A DNA stretch of 6,707 nucleotides, taken from NCBI GenBank assembly GCA_030596185.1, contig JAUVKP010000063.1, forward strand, positions 1-6,707, given 5' to 3'. Shown here in pieces: positions 1 through 6,518 of this stretch. This stretch comes from Fidelibacterota bacterium (lineage in GTDB: Bacteria > Fidelibacterota > Fidelibacteria > Fidelibacterales > Fidelibacteraceae). Under the pieces are notes generated by a model, which saw only the letters and a program-made list of their open reading frames with translations, ran no database searches and was not told the DNA's origin. A program made the translations under genes and the position numbers. Each line of letters opens with the position of its first letter. Within the stretch, counting starts at the first letter, position 1.

Positions 1-98
1 GTAGCACGTCCGGTTCGCAAACTATTGAATTCATGGTCTAAATGAGCAAGAGATTTACTCATAAGTTCTTCACAATAAGAATATACTTCGTTCTGCAT
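1..98 (-). CDS. frr: Ribosome recycling factor, N-terminal fragment (runs off the window)
   Basis: Ribosome recycling factor acts in the cytoplasm with EF-G to split post-termination ribosomes. Only the first 32 codons are present; the rest lies beyond the left edge. The readable N-terminus begins MQNEVYSYCEELMSKSL and reaches SLRTGRA, the arrangement expected of RRF, where an amphipathic first helix leads into the conserved F-x-x-(I/L)-RTGRA motif. The ATG at 96-98 has a clear AGGAGT Shine-Dalgarno at 105-110, six bases upstream, and lies 16 bp after the pyrH stop codon. That is the classical pyrH-frr pairing and implies cotranscription. The start is well supported; the identification rests on a short fragment plus strong context. 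Confidence 0.9.
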   Translation of the reverse strand, partial: MQNEVYSYCEELMSKSLAHLDHEFNSLRTGRA

Positions 99-114
99 GG
101 CCAAACTCCTTATT

Positions 115-819
115 TTATTCTGTGATCAGGGTTCCGACAGCTTGTCCGGAAACAACTCGGAGCAATTCTCCGGCTTTAGTAAAATTAAATACTTTAATTG
201 GCATCATATTATCACGACAAAGTGCCATGGCACTCATATCCATAATGCGTAATTTTTTATCAATGGCTTCATCGTAGGAAACGGTTTCATATCGTATTGC
301 GGAAGGATCTTCAACGGGATCGGCGGTATAAACGCCATCCACTTTAGTCCCTTTAAGCAAGATATCCGCATCGATCTCCGAAGCACGTAATGCGGCGGCT
401 GAATCGGTGGTAAAATAGGGATTCCCTGTGCCACCTGCAAAGATAACAATAACTCTCTGTTCAAGAAGTTCAAGTGCTTTCAGACGATCGAAGGCTAAGG
501 TCAGTCCTGTAATATTATGAGGGACCATTACCACACTTTTCATTCCGGCTTTTTCAAAGGTGTCTCTCAAAGCCAGTGCATTGATCACGGTTGCAAGCAT
601 ACCCATGTGATCACCGCTTACCCGATCGATACTGGTGATATTTTTCGCGCCACGAAATATATTCCCCCCACCAATAACAACGCCGATCTGGACATTTTTA
701 TCGTGGATCTGTTTAAGTTCTTGGGAAAAATAAGAAGCGGCGTCAGGATCTATTCCGTGTCCTTTGACGCCGCCAAGTACTTCACCACTTAATTTTAGCA
801 GGATTCTATGATAACTCAT
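115..819 (-). CDS. pyrH: UMP kinase (uridylate kinase)
   Basis: Cytoplasmic hexameric UMP kinase of the amino acid kinase fold, phosphorylating UMP to UDP with ATP in pyrimidine nucleotide synthesis. The protein is 234 aa, close to the usual 235-245. Visible motifs: KLSGE at 9-13, GGGNIFRG at 50-57, DHMGMLAT at 70-77, and the nucleotide loop GGTGNPYFTTD at 129-139 followed by the LLKGTKVDGVY segment. The reading frame stays open upstream into tsf, to 897, but homology starts at MSYHRILLKLSGE, so I place the start at the ATG at 817-819. That start has no strong Shine-Dalgarno: only a GGA about 12 bases upstream, 28 bp after the tsf stop. Translation may therefore lean on coupling with tsf. The stretch around residues 98-120 looks somewhat divergent from typical UMP kinases. 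The gene is intact. Confidence 0.96.
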   Translation of the reverse strand: MSYHRILLKLSGEVLGGVKGHGIDPDAASYFSQELKQIHDKNVQIGVVIGGGNIFRGAKNITSIDRVSGDHMGMLATVINALALRDTFEKAGMKSVVMVPHNITGLTLAFDRLKALELLEQRVIVIFAGGTGNPYFTTDSAAALRASEIDADILLKGTKVDGVYTADPVEDPSAIRYETVSYDEAIDKKLRIMDMSAMALCRDNMMPIKVFNFTKAGELLRVVSGQAVGTLITE

Positions 820-847
820 TGAGTAAGCACATCCAGCACGTTGCTCT

Positions 848-1468
848 TCATTCGTCAGAATCAGCAATAGCTGCTTCGCCGACTTTAAAGCGGGCAAAAC
901 GGGCTATGGCAATGTTTTCTCCTAACGTGCCGATAGTTTCCTTTAGGTAAGTTTCTACTGTTTTATCTGTATCTTTAAAGAATTCTTGTTCGAGTAGAAC
1001 GTTTTCTTTATAGAATTTATTCAATTTGCCTGTAATAATGCGATCAGCAATATGTTCAGGTTTGCCTTCGTTGAGAACTTGTTCTTTGTATACTGATTTT
1101 TCGCGTTTAACAACTTCTGCAGATATCTCCTCGCGTTTTACAGCGATAGGAGCCATGGCAGCGATCTGCATAGCGATATCTTTTGCAAATGCTACGAATG
1201 CATCAGTAGCGGCAACAAAATCTGTTTCGCAGTTGATCTCAACCAAAACACCAAGATTATGGCCTGTTGGATGAATATAAGAATATATGATACCTTCCTT
1301 TGCAGCACGGCCGGCTTTTTTCTCAGCTTTGGCTATACCTTTTGCACGAAGTGTATCAATAGCTTTATCTATGTCGCCGTTGGTTTCTGTGAGGGCTTTT
1401 TTACAGTCCATCATTCCGGCGCCTGTTTTATCACGTAATTCTTTTACAATAGCTGCAGTGATTTGCAT
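848..1468 (-). CDS. tsf: Elongation factor Ts, short form
   Basis: EF-Ts is the guanine nucleotide exchange factor that reloads EF-Tu with GTP during translation. The N-terminal UBA-like domain carries [16 protein letters not shown] at 11-26, the family signature. The core carries ETDFVA at 81-86, matching the TDF element that contacts EF-Tu. At 206 aa it is much shorter than the roughly 280-295 aa of E. coli or Bacillus EF-Ts and resembles the compact form known from Thermus (about 196 aa), which keeps only one core subdomain. The reading frame ends cleanly with an acidic tail, so I read this as a natural short form and not a truncation. The ATG at 1466-1468 has GAGGA at 1475-1479, and the rpsB stop is 12 bp upstream, the standard rpsB-tsf pairing. 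Confidence 0.97.
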   Translation of the reverse strand: MQITAAIVKELRDKTGAGMMDCKKALTETNGDIDKAIDTLRAKGIAKAEKKAGRAAKEGIIYSYIHPTGHNLGVLVEINCETDFVAATDAFVAFAKDIAMQIAAMAPIAVKREEISAEVVKREKSVYKEQVLNEGKPEHIADRIITGKLNKFYKENVLLEQEFFKDTDKTVETYLKETIGTLGENIAIARFARFKVGEAAIADSDE

Positions 1469-1480
1469 TTATTTTCCTCG

Positions 1481-2242
1481 TTACTTCTTTTCAAATCTTT
1501 TTACTATTTTAACTACTTCTTTTTTTGCAGCAGGAACATCATTTTGTTGTTTCTTACTGCCGCGTTTTGCTTCCATGATGGTATCCGCAAGTGTCTTTGT
1601 GATCAGGTGGATGGCACGAATAGAGTCATCATTAGCTGGGATAGGAATATCAACAGCTTCAGGGTCACCGTTCGTATCCAAGATACCAATAATGGGGATA
1701 TCCAGTTTATGTGCTTCATGAACAGCTGTTTTTTCTTCAACGGTATCAACAACAAAGATCGCGTCAGGTAGACGGCGCATGTTCTGAATACCGCGATGCA
1801 GCAATTCAAGTTTTTCACGTTCGCGCATAAGACCGAGAACTTCTTTTTTGGTCAAGTTCTTCCAAGCGTCTTCATTTTCACTTTCGCGCTGAAGTTGTTC
1901 AAGACGACGGATCGAGCGGCGAATTGTCTGGAAATTGGTCAATGCCCCACCCAACCAACGTTCGGTGATATAATGAGCACCACAACGAATGGCTTCGTCT
2001 TCCAGGACGTTCTTAGCTTGTTTCTTTGTACCGACGAAGAGGATTTCCCCGCCGTTGCGTACAACATCGCTTAAATATTTAGAGGCTTTTTCAAGAGCCT
2101 TTAATGTCTGTTCAAGATCAATGACGTGAATACCGTTCTTTTCCATGAACACGTATTTTTTCATTTTAGGATTCCATTTGCTGGTCAAATGACCAAAATG
2201 GGCACCGGCACTGATCAGATTTTCAATGGTTACATTTTCCAT
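1481..2242 (-). CDS. rpsB: 30S ribosomal protein S2
   Basis: S2 binds late to the 30S subunit and is needed for S1 docking. The 253-aa protein opens with MENVTIENLISAGAHFGH followed by the K-W-N-P-K-M element, and has the S2 signature ERWLGGALTNFQTI, the LHRGIQNMRRLPDAIFVVDT segment, and the DIPIPANDD motif near the C-terminus. The length fits the family, with a lysine-rich tail of about 30 residues. The ATG at 2240-2242 is preceded by GGAGT at 2252-2256 with a nine-base spacer. Only 24 bp separate it from the S9 stop codon, so there is no room here for the long autoregulatory rpsB leader of enterobacteria; regulation probably occurs upstream of rplM. The gene is intact. Confidence 0.98.
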   Translation of the reverse strand: MENVTIENLISAGAHFGHLTSKWNPKMKKYVFMEKNGIHVIDLEQTLKALEKASKYLSDVVRNGGEILFVGTKKQAKNVLEDEAIRCGAHYITERWLGGALTNFQTIRRSIRRLEQLQRESENEDAWKNLTKKEVLGLMREREKLELLHRGIQNMRRLPDAIFVVDTVEEKTAVHEAHKLDIPIIGILDTNGDPEAVDIPIPANDDSIRAIHLITKTLADTIMEAKRGSKKQQNDVPAAKKEVVKIVKRFEKK

Positions 2243-2266
2243 ATATTCGATACTCCGATAATTTGA

Positions 2267-2665
2267 TTAACGTTTCGAGAACTGGAATGCACGGCGAGCA
2301 CCGCGTAGACCGTATTTCTTACGTTCGACTTTTCGTGAATCGCGAGTTAAGAACCCGGCTGCTTTCAATTCGGGGCGAAGATCAGGATGAAGGGCGATCA
2401 ATGTACGACTGATACCCAAACGAACTGCTCCGGCCTGGCCGGTCAATCCACCGCCTTTTACATTAACAAAGAAATCATACTTTCCGTCCATCTTTGTCAA
2501 TTCAAGGGGTTGGCGAATAACCATTGAATAGGTCTCACGACCAAAATAATCATTCATTTCGCGTTTATTAATAATAACTTTACCACTACCCGGTCGGGCG
2601 ATCACTCTAGCTACGGAGGATTTACGGCGACCGATGATAATGGTTTCATGCTTTACGTTTGCCAT
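2267..2665 (-). CDS. rpsI: 30S ribosomal protein S9
   Basis: S9 is a 30S head protein whose C-terminal tail reaches the P-site tRNA. The 132-aa product carries [10 protein letters not shown] near the N-terminus, the family signature [15 protein letters not shown] in the middle, and the conserved basic end with [17 protein letters not shown], including the terminal S-K-R that touches P-site tRNA. The ATG at 2663-2665 is preceded by AGGAG at 2674-2678, which partly overlaps the rplM stop codon (2677-2679). The 11-bp gap and the shared stop/Shine-Dalgarno bases suggest translational coupling to L13. The rplM-rpsI order is the near-universal pair. Confidence 0.98.
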   Translation of the reverse strand: MANVKHETIIIGRRKSSVARVIARPGSGKVIINKREMNDYFGRETYSMVIRQPLELTKMDGKYDFFVNVKGGGLTGQAGAVRLGISRTLIALHPDLRPELKAAGFLTRDSRKVERKKYGLRGARRAFQFSKR

Positions 2666-2676
2666 TTTACCTACTC

Positions 2677-3108
2677 CTACTTAATGATCAGGGGTTTGGG
2701 TTGTTGTGCTTCATGTTCATGGTTCGGGCCCGCATAAACTTTAAGTTTTTTCATGATCTGACGACCAAGACGATTATGGGGAACCATGCCTTTAACAGCT
2801 TTCTGGATTATCCGTTCAGGATATTTATCCATCATCTGTTTATAAGAGGTTGTCCGCGTTCCACCCGGGAAACCGGTATGGCGGAAATAGCTTTTGCTTT
2901 CAGCTTTATTTCCGGTTAAGCGAACTTTTTCCGCATTGATAATCACGACGAAATCGCCGGTATCCATGTGCGGAGTATAAATAGGTTTGTGTTTGCCGCG
3001 CAGAATCTGTGCAACTTGACTGGCAAGGCGACCCAAGACGAGGTCTTCGGCATCCACTACATACCAATCATGCTTGATGTCTGTCGGTTTGGCTGAGAAA
3101 GTGCTCAA
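2677..3108 (-). CDS. rplM: 50S ribosomal protein L13, TTG start
   Basis: L13 is an early-assembling 50S protein. The 143-aa product matches the usual 142 aa and has the [17 protein letters not shown] opening, [15 protein letters not shown], and the signature [20 protein letters not shown] followed by [13 protein letters not shown]. The start codon is TTG (3106-3108). It is supported by an AAGGAGT Shine-Dalgarno at 3114-3120 five bases upstream and by full-length homology; the next in-frame ATG is at about codon 47, inside the conserved region. This is the first gene of the rplM-rpsI-rpsB-tsf-pyrH-frr operon. A plausible sigma70 promoter lies about 75-100 bp upstream. The TTG start may set expression of the operon's first gene. 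Confidence 0.97.
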   Translation of the reverse strand: MSTFSAKPTDIKHDWYVVDAEDLVLGRLASQVAQILRGKHKPIYTPHMDTGDFVVIINAEKVRLTGNKAESKSYFRHTGFPGGTRTTSYKQMMDKYPERIIQKAVKGMVPHNRLGRQIMKKLKVYAGPNHEHEAQQPKPLIIK

Positions 3109-3180
3109 CGCTAACTCCTTTTTCTAGGTTTTCATGTTCTTTTTTGTTTATGTCTTCCGGGACTACAAAAAAGCACCAAA

Positions 3181-3208
3181 TATATATAAAGAATAGGCGG
3201 ATTTGCAA
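3181..3208 (-). promoter_or_regulatory. Putative sigma70-type promoter of the rplM operon
   Basis: On the minus strand a TTGCAA -35 box (3203-3208) is followed 16 bp later by a TATATA -10 box (3181-3186). Transcription would start near 3174 and give a leader of about 65 nt before the L13 TTG. The leader contains a four-codon open frame, ATG AAA ACC TAG, at 3124-3135 with no good Shine-Dalgarno, and no obvious strong hairpin. Position and box quality are reasonable, but in an AT-rich gap such matches arise by chance. The remainder of the 3121-3281 gap shows nothing else I can name. Confidence 0.5.
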
Positions 3209-3281
3209 TAGTTTTTTAGAGAATCGGGTGAATATTAGTGAGTTTGGGGCATTATTGCTTATGTTGAGAGGAAATAACGAG

Positions 3282-3653
3282 TTAATTCTTACTTTTATCT
3301 ACAGAATACGGTTCACTCTCTTCATTTACCTCTTTTGAGATCGCTTTCCGAATATATTGATTAAGCGTTATACTCTGCATTGCTGCATTTTCAGCAGCTT
3401 TTTTGTGCAAATCCGGACCAATACGGACATTTAAAGACCCCTTATAAGACTTAAAAGGATCCTTTCTCATTTTCTCACAAAGATAAACATAATCTTCAAC
3501 GGCTTCTTCAAATGAGATTTTAAGCTCTTTTACCGAAGAACCTTCAAAACTAATTAAATCATTTATTCCCATAATCTTACCATAAAATACTTCATCTTCC
3601 ATGCTGAAGTGAGCAGACCCGATGAAGTTTTTGTATTTCAGAATATCTTTCAT
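3282..3653 (-). CDS. hicB: HicB-family antitoxin
   Basis: Antitoxin expected to bind and neutralise the HicA RNase and to repress its own operon. Residues 9-60 form the HicB partial RNase H-like fold, with the typical D-E-V-F-Y-G-K-I-x-G-I-N-D-L and F-E-G-x-S-V-K-E-L segments and an F-x-E-A-V-E-D-Y helix. Residues 72-107 form a ribbon-helix-helix DNA-binding domain opening G-S-L-N-V-R-I and ending L-N-Q-Y-I-R-K-A-I. A polar tail of about 16 residues follows. The ATG at 3651-3653 shares one base with the hicA stop (TAATG), with AAGGAT at 3661-3666, so toxin and antitoxin translation are coupled. Toxin before antitoxin is the usual HicAB order. I see no convincing terminator between its stop and the rplM promoter. 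Confidence 0.9.
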   Translation of the reverse strand: MKDILKYKNFIGSAHFSMEDEVFYGKIMGINDLISFEGSSVKELKISFEEAVEDYVYLCEKMRKDPFKSYKGSLNVRIGPDLHKKAAENAAMQSITLNQYIRKAISKEVNEESEPYSVDKSKN

Positions 3654-3910
3654 TATATAAATCCTTTATCTTTCAATTCCCTCTGAATTTGTTTGACCTG
3701 ATATTGCTTTAGCACATTTCCAGGATGTGGTTTATGCAATCTTATGGCATGTTTTATATCAATATTAATGAAGGCCACTCTTGAACCAGAAGTTTGACCA
3801 CGATTATCTTCAACATAGCCCAATGCAGAAAGTATTTTTTTCAATTCACTGTATGTTAAATCCCTTGCTCTATTTTCAATTTTCTTTAATAACTTATTTA
3901 TTTTGCTCAT
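3653..3910 (-). CDS. hicA: HicA-family toxin (GSR variant)
   Basis: Small (85 aa) predicted mRNA interferase with a double-stranded-RNA-binding-like fold that would cleave mRNA independently of or at the ribosome. Features seen: an N-terminal helix with LTYSELKKILSALGY (18-32), a TSGSRVAF strand (40-47), and R-L-H-K-P-H-P-G-N (57-65), then a Y-Q-V-K-Q-I helix ending in G-F-I. Canonical HicA has its catalytic His in a GSH motif; here that position is Arg44, and histidines sit at 59 and 62. I recognise this as a common variant group that pairs with this kind of HicB, so it is probably functional, though its catalytic residue is not clear from sequence. The Shine-Dalgarno is weak (AAAG). Its base composition is visibly AT-richer than the ribosomal operon, consistent with transfer. 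Confidence 0.86.
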   Translation of the reverse strand: MSKINKLLKKIENRARDLTYSELKKILSALGYVEDNRGQTSGSRVAFINIDIKHAIRLHKPHPGNVLKQYQVKQIQRELKDKGFI

Positions 3911-3936
3911 ACTTTAATATTGTACATTTTTACACA

Positions 3937-3963
3937 AAATGCAACTATTATTTAGTTGCATTT
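3937..3963. promoter_or_regulatory. Inverted repeat, probable HicB operator upstream of hicA
   Basis: Two 11-bp arms, AAATGCAACTA (3937-3947) and TAGTTGCATTT (3953-3963), are perfectly complementary around a five-base centre. The dyad sits 27 bp before the hicA start and overlaps a TTATAA (minus strand, 3962-3967) that could be a -10 box. This placement fits autoregulation by the ribbon-helix-helix domain of HicB. A second role as a weak terminator for the lipoprotein gene ending at 3986 is possible, but no clear run of T follows on the minus strand. Operator function is inferred. Confidence 0.6.
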
Positions 3964-3985
3964 ATAATCTCTTTTTTTTATTAAT

Positions 3986-4471
3986 CTATTCTATTACCGT
4001 AAAATTAATAACTCCGATGGTATCGGTCTGCAGAACATCGAACTGAGGAAAAATAACCCTGCCGCGATAAGTTCCGGAACTTAGTATTACTTCCGAATCC
4101 CGCCAAAAGCTTGCCGGCGCTAGCCATGTACCAATCATGGAATCTCCGGGAGCAAAGGTACAATATATTATCGGGAGATTGAAACCCAAACCGTCCGTGG
4201 ACCCGGTGACATATTGGTCACTCTGATATATTGTGAACCTTACAAAGGGACCTGTGTCGCTCATGGTAAAATCAAGAGAGTCTTCCGTCGTATTTGTCAG
4301 ACAAAATTTCATGTAAAAAGATTCACCGGAGTGAAAGGTCGTTTCGAGAGTCCCATTTGTATCCGCCAGATAGAAATAGGTTTCGCCATTACAGTTCATC
4401 GGAAGGTCCGGTAAAAAACAACTTGATAACAAAATGCTTAATAGCGCAAGGAAGATTAGTGTCTTTTTCAT
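3986..4471 (-). CDS. Predicted lipoprotein with a BsuPI-like Ig-fold domain, unknown function
   Basis: A 161-aa predicted lipoprotein. The N-terminus has K2-K3, a hydrophobic run, and a lipobox L-S-S-C ending at Cys18, so the mature protein should be lipid-anchored through that cysteine at the periplasmic face or outer membrane. The mature part is beta-rich: a strand with F-C-L-T-N-T-T (56-62) followed by D-S-L-D-F, an F-A-P-G-D-S turn near 110, and a closing S-G-T-Y-R-G-R strand. This pattern recalls BsuPI-type immunoglobulin-fold domains found in many secreted proteins; the resemblance is by eye. No catalytic motif is visible. It starts 38 bp after the radA stop in the same direction with only a weak AGAAGA Shine-Dalgarno, so it may share the radA transcript. 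I cannot assign a function. Confidence 0.72.
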   Translation of the reverse strand: MKKTLIFLALLSILLSSCFLPDLPMNCNGETYFYLADTNGTLETTFHSGESFYMKFCLTNTTEDSLDFTMSDTGPFVRFTIYQSDQYVTGSTDGLGFNLPIIYCTFAPGDSMIGTWLAPASFWRDSEVILSSGTYRGRVIFPQFDVLQTDTIGVINFTVIE

Positions 4472-4509
4472 TTTTTTTCTTCTACCAAGGAAGTAGCAAG
4501 TTACCGCAA

Positions 4510-5859
4510 TTATACTTGTGGCCCTATTAACTCTACAATATCTTTAATAAATTTAAATGTAATCTTTTTATTATCGATCTTCTTTTTCACGGATGCGGGC
4601 AAGATCAATCGATCAAATCCCATTCTCACCGCTTCTTTTACCCGCTGTTCTACTCGCATAACAGATCGGGTTTCTCCGGTTAATCCAACCTCACCAATGA
4701 CGGCCGTATTATCCGGAAGTGGAATATTCTTAACCGAAGAATAGATCGCAGCGATTACCGGTAGATCCATAGCGGGTTCTTTCAGTTTCATACCTCCCAC
4801 AATATTAACGAATATATCATATTGTGAAACAGGAATATCCAATTGCCGCTCGATCACGGCAAGAAGCAGTTGTAGTCTTTTTTGATCAATTCCACTGGCG
4901 TGCCGTTGAGGAGTCCCATAAGCTGCCCGTGCTGCCAGGGCTTGGATCTCGACCAATAATGGGCGCGAACCTTCCATACCGCAGGTCACAACCGATCCGG
5001 TTGCACCTTTTTTTCGTTCGCTTAAGAACATATCCCCGGGGTTAGCGACCCCAACCAAACCTTCTTGTTTCATCTCAAAAATGCCAATCTCATGTGTAGC
5101 CCCGAAACGATTCTTGACTGAACGGAGTATCCTGAAGTAATGTTGTTTATCACCTTCGAGATATAACACCGTATCAACGATATGTTCTAATAGTTTTGGT
5201 CCGGCGATTACACCGCTTTTAGTGATATGGCCAATTAATATGATTGTAATATTGTTCTTCTTGCCTAATGTCATAAGCTCGGAAGTACATTCACGGACTT
5301 GATTGGGCGAACCCGGCAAAGAATCTAAATTAGGTGAATAAGATGTTTGGATAGAGTCGATAATGGCCACTTTCGGTTTTTCCGATTCCAGTCCGGCCAA
5401 TACTTTGCTCAGTTCCACCTCATTACTTATTTTAAGATCATCATTCTCCAAGCCAAGTCGTTTGGCACGTAAAGCCAATTGTCCTACCGACTCTTCCCCG
5501 GAGAAATAACAAACCTTGATATTTTTTTCGACATATTCTTTACATAATTGTAACGCAAGGGTGGACTTTCCTACTCCGGGATCTCCTCCAAGCAGAACGA
5601 TACTGCCTTCCATGAGTCCGCCACCCACCACACGATCGAATTCCCCTATACCGCTGGCGTAGCGTGAAGGTTCATCAGGATTAGATAATGAATAAAAAGG
5701 AGGGGGTGAACCTGCTACTTTAACTCGTTTAGCAGACCTTACAACTTCTTCATGAGCTTCAAGTGTATTCCACTCTCCGCAATGGGGACATTGTCCCTGC
5801 CACTTGGCGGTTAGTCCGTCACAGGCAGTGCATTTGAATTGATCTTTATGTTTAGCCAT
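4510..5859 (-). CDS. radA: DNA repair protein RadA (Sms)
   Basis: RadA is a RecA-like DnaB-type helicase that promotes branch migration of recombination intermediates. At 449 aa it has the full-family length and all domains: an N-terminal zinc finger C10-x2-C13-x10-C24-x2-C27 ending in W-N-T-L, Walker A GGDPGVGKST at 91-100, Walker B around VAIIDS at 164-169, the RadA-specific KNRFG motif at 249-253, and a C-terminal Lon-like domain. In that domain the E-P-A-M-D-L-P-V region lacks the Lon catalytic serine, as is normal for RadA. The ATG at 5857-5859 matches the expected MAKHKDQFKC opening, but I see no Shine-Dalgarno directly upstream on the minus strand. It follows the terminator at 5925-5975, so it should have its own promoter, which I could not identify with confidence. 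Confidence 0.97.
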   Translation of the reverse strand: MAKHKDQFKCTACDGLTAKWQGQCPHCGEWNTLEAHEEVVRSAKRVKVAGSPPPFYSLSNPDEPSRYASGIGEFDRVVGGGLMEGSIVLLGGDPGVGKSTLALQLCKEYVEKNIKVCYFSGEESVGQLALRAKRLGLENDDLKISNEVELSKVLAGLESEKPKVAIIDSIQTSYSPNLDSLPGSPNQVRECTSELMTLGKKNNITIILIGHITKSGVIAGPKLLEHIVDTVLYLEGDKQHYFRILRSVKNRFGATHEIGIFEMKQEGLVGVANPGDMFLSERKKGATGSVVTCGMEGSRPLLVEIQALAARAAYGTPQRHASGIDQKRLQLLLAVIERQLDIPVSQYDIFVNIVGGMKLKEPAMDLPVIAAIYSSVKNIPLPDNTAVIGEVGLTGETRSVMRVEQRVKEAVRMGFDRLILPASVKKKIDNKKITFKFIKDIVELIGPQV

Positions 5860-5924
5860 GGAGGTAATTTAGGAAGATAGGATGAGGAAAACAAAGTGTA
5901 TGTTTAAATGAATTAGTCTAGGCT

Positions 5925-5975
5925 AAAAAAAAAATCCCATTGCCTCAATGAAAAAATTTCTGATTGAGGCAATGG
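5925..5975 (-). terminator. Strong intrinsic terminator after the cupin gene
   Basis: On the minus strand a perfect 13-bp stem (arms 5963-5975 and 5937-5949, CCATTGCCTCAAT and its complement) closes a 13-base loop and is followed, after GA, by ten T (5925-5934). This is a textbook rho-independent terminator for minus-strand transcripts coming from the cupin gene, whose stop is 57 bp upstream. The plus strand has no matching T run, so it is one-directional. It insulates radA from the cupin gene. Its two arms are units 1 and 2 of the 24-bp repeat array. Confidence 0.85.
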
Positions 5976-6033
5976 AAAATAGTTTGATTGGCTCAATGGA
6001 GATAAATCCGATTGAGTCAATTAATATAGCATT
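5938..6033. repeat. Four tandem 24-bp units with ATTG-N3-CAAT dyad cores
   Basis: Units start at 5938, 5962, 5986 and 6010 with exact 24-bp spacing. Every unit has ATTG at positions 2-5 and CAAT at 9-12; the three central bases are CCT, AGG, GCT and AGT. Units 1-3 also share G at 13 and A at 15; the rest of each unit is AT-rich and poorly conserved. The first two cores are exact reverse complements and form the stem of the terminator. The array fills most of the gap between the cupin stop codon (6033-6035) and radA. It could be degenerate palindromic repeats of REP type, or an array of protein-binding sites. The remaining gap, 5860-5924, shows no other clear element. Confidence 0.7.
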
Positions 6034-6461
6034 TACTTCTTATCTTCAAGTATGGTAACTGCTTTACCTTTAATTCCTGCATAAAACACAATAATATCAA
6101 CAGGCTCGTCACCTTCGTTCTTGCCAAAATGCCAAGTATTCACAACTTCAACGATTGGATCACCAGCTTGTAAATGTAGTGTATCTTGTTTATCTGTGAT
6201 CACCGTTAATTCTCCGGAGATCATCACACCGGCATTGATCTCAGGATGTTCATGCCATGCAAGATCTGTATGGGGAGGAATAGAGATCCGTAGTATAGTA
6301 ATTTCCGGTTTACCTTTTGAGTATCGCGGTAAAGTATGACCATTCCAGCTTTTTGAGGTTTTGACCAGTACATTTACTTCTGTCTTTCCTTCGGTCCCAA
6401 GAGCAAATAGAAAACTATGGCTTATGAGTATGAGAACAAATAATATTAGACTATTTTTCAT
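6033..6461 (-). CDS. Secreted small cupin-domain protein
   Basis: A 142-aa protein with a Sec signal peptide (K2, hydrophobic core about 5-19, likely cleavage after Ala20) and a single cupin barrel. Cupin motif 1 is recognisable as P-H-T-D-L-A-W-H70-E-H72-P-E74, followed after a short strand by S-G-E-L; motif 2 is A-G-D-P-I-V...N-T-W-H111. His70, His72 and His111, perhaps with Glu74 or Asn76, would bind a metal ion. The domain type spans dioxygenases, isomerases and ligand sensors, so the reaction is open; a periplasmic or exported metal-binding or detoxifying role is only a guess. The ATG at 6459-6461 has AAGGGA at 6468-6473 with a six-base spacer. It is a single-gene unit, with dyad-rich DNA upstream and a strong terminator downstream, so it is probably regulated independently. 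Confidence 0.85.
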   Translation of the reverse strand: MKNSLILFVLILISHSFLFALGTEGKTEVNVLVKTSKSWNGHTLPRYSKGKPEITILRISIPPHTDLAWHEHPEINAGVMISGELTVITDKQDTLHLQAGDPIVEVVNTWHFGKNEGDEPVDIIVFYAGIKGKAVTILEDKK

Positions 6462-6490
6462 TTTTAATCCCTTAAATATTAGTTAGTTGT

Positions 6491-6505
6491 AACTTGAGTC
6501 AAGTT
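6491..6505. promoter_or_regulatory. Palindrome AACTTGA-G-TCAAGTT, candidate operator
   Basis: Perfect 7-bp arms around a single central base, lying 30-44 bp before the cupin start and directly downstream (minus strand) of a TATAAA-like box at about 6505-6510. A protein bound here would block cupin transcription. It is one of two near-identical palindromes centred 50 bp apart. The binding protein cannot be named from the site. Confidence 0.6.
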
Positions 6506-6518
6506 TATAAAAATATTT

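Noticed and set aside
820..897. In-frame N-terminal extension of pyrH by 26 residues into tsf
   Set aside because: UMP kinase homology begins at MSYHRILLKLSGE; the extension overlaps the tsf 3' end out of frame and lacks family similarity.
1287..1721. 144-aa plus-strand open frame antisense to tsf and rpsB
   Set aside because: It is the complement of two strongly conserved coding regions; its hydrophobic, Ser-rich content is typical of antisense shadow frames.
3144..3338. 64-aa plus-strand open frame in the rplM upstream gap
   Set aside because: No Shine-Dalgarno or recognisable domain; it runs antisense into the 3' end of hicB and across the likely rplM promoter, so chance is the simplest explanation.
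3937..3963. Inverted repeat before hicA as an intrinsic terminator for the lipoprotein gene
   Set aside because: The stem is AT-rich and is followed on the minus strand only by TTTTGTG-like sequence without a proper T run; an operator fits better.
5860..5864. GGAGG next to the radA start as its Shine-Dalgarno
   Set aside because: The purine run is on the plus strand; on the minus strand it reads CCTCC and cannot pair with 16S rRNA for radA.
5938..6033. 24-bp repeats as a CRISPR array
   Set aside because: The conserved part is only about 12 bp and the intervening DNA is about 12 bp, far too short for spacers; no cas gene is present.
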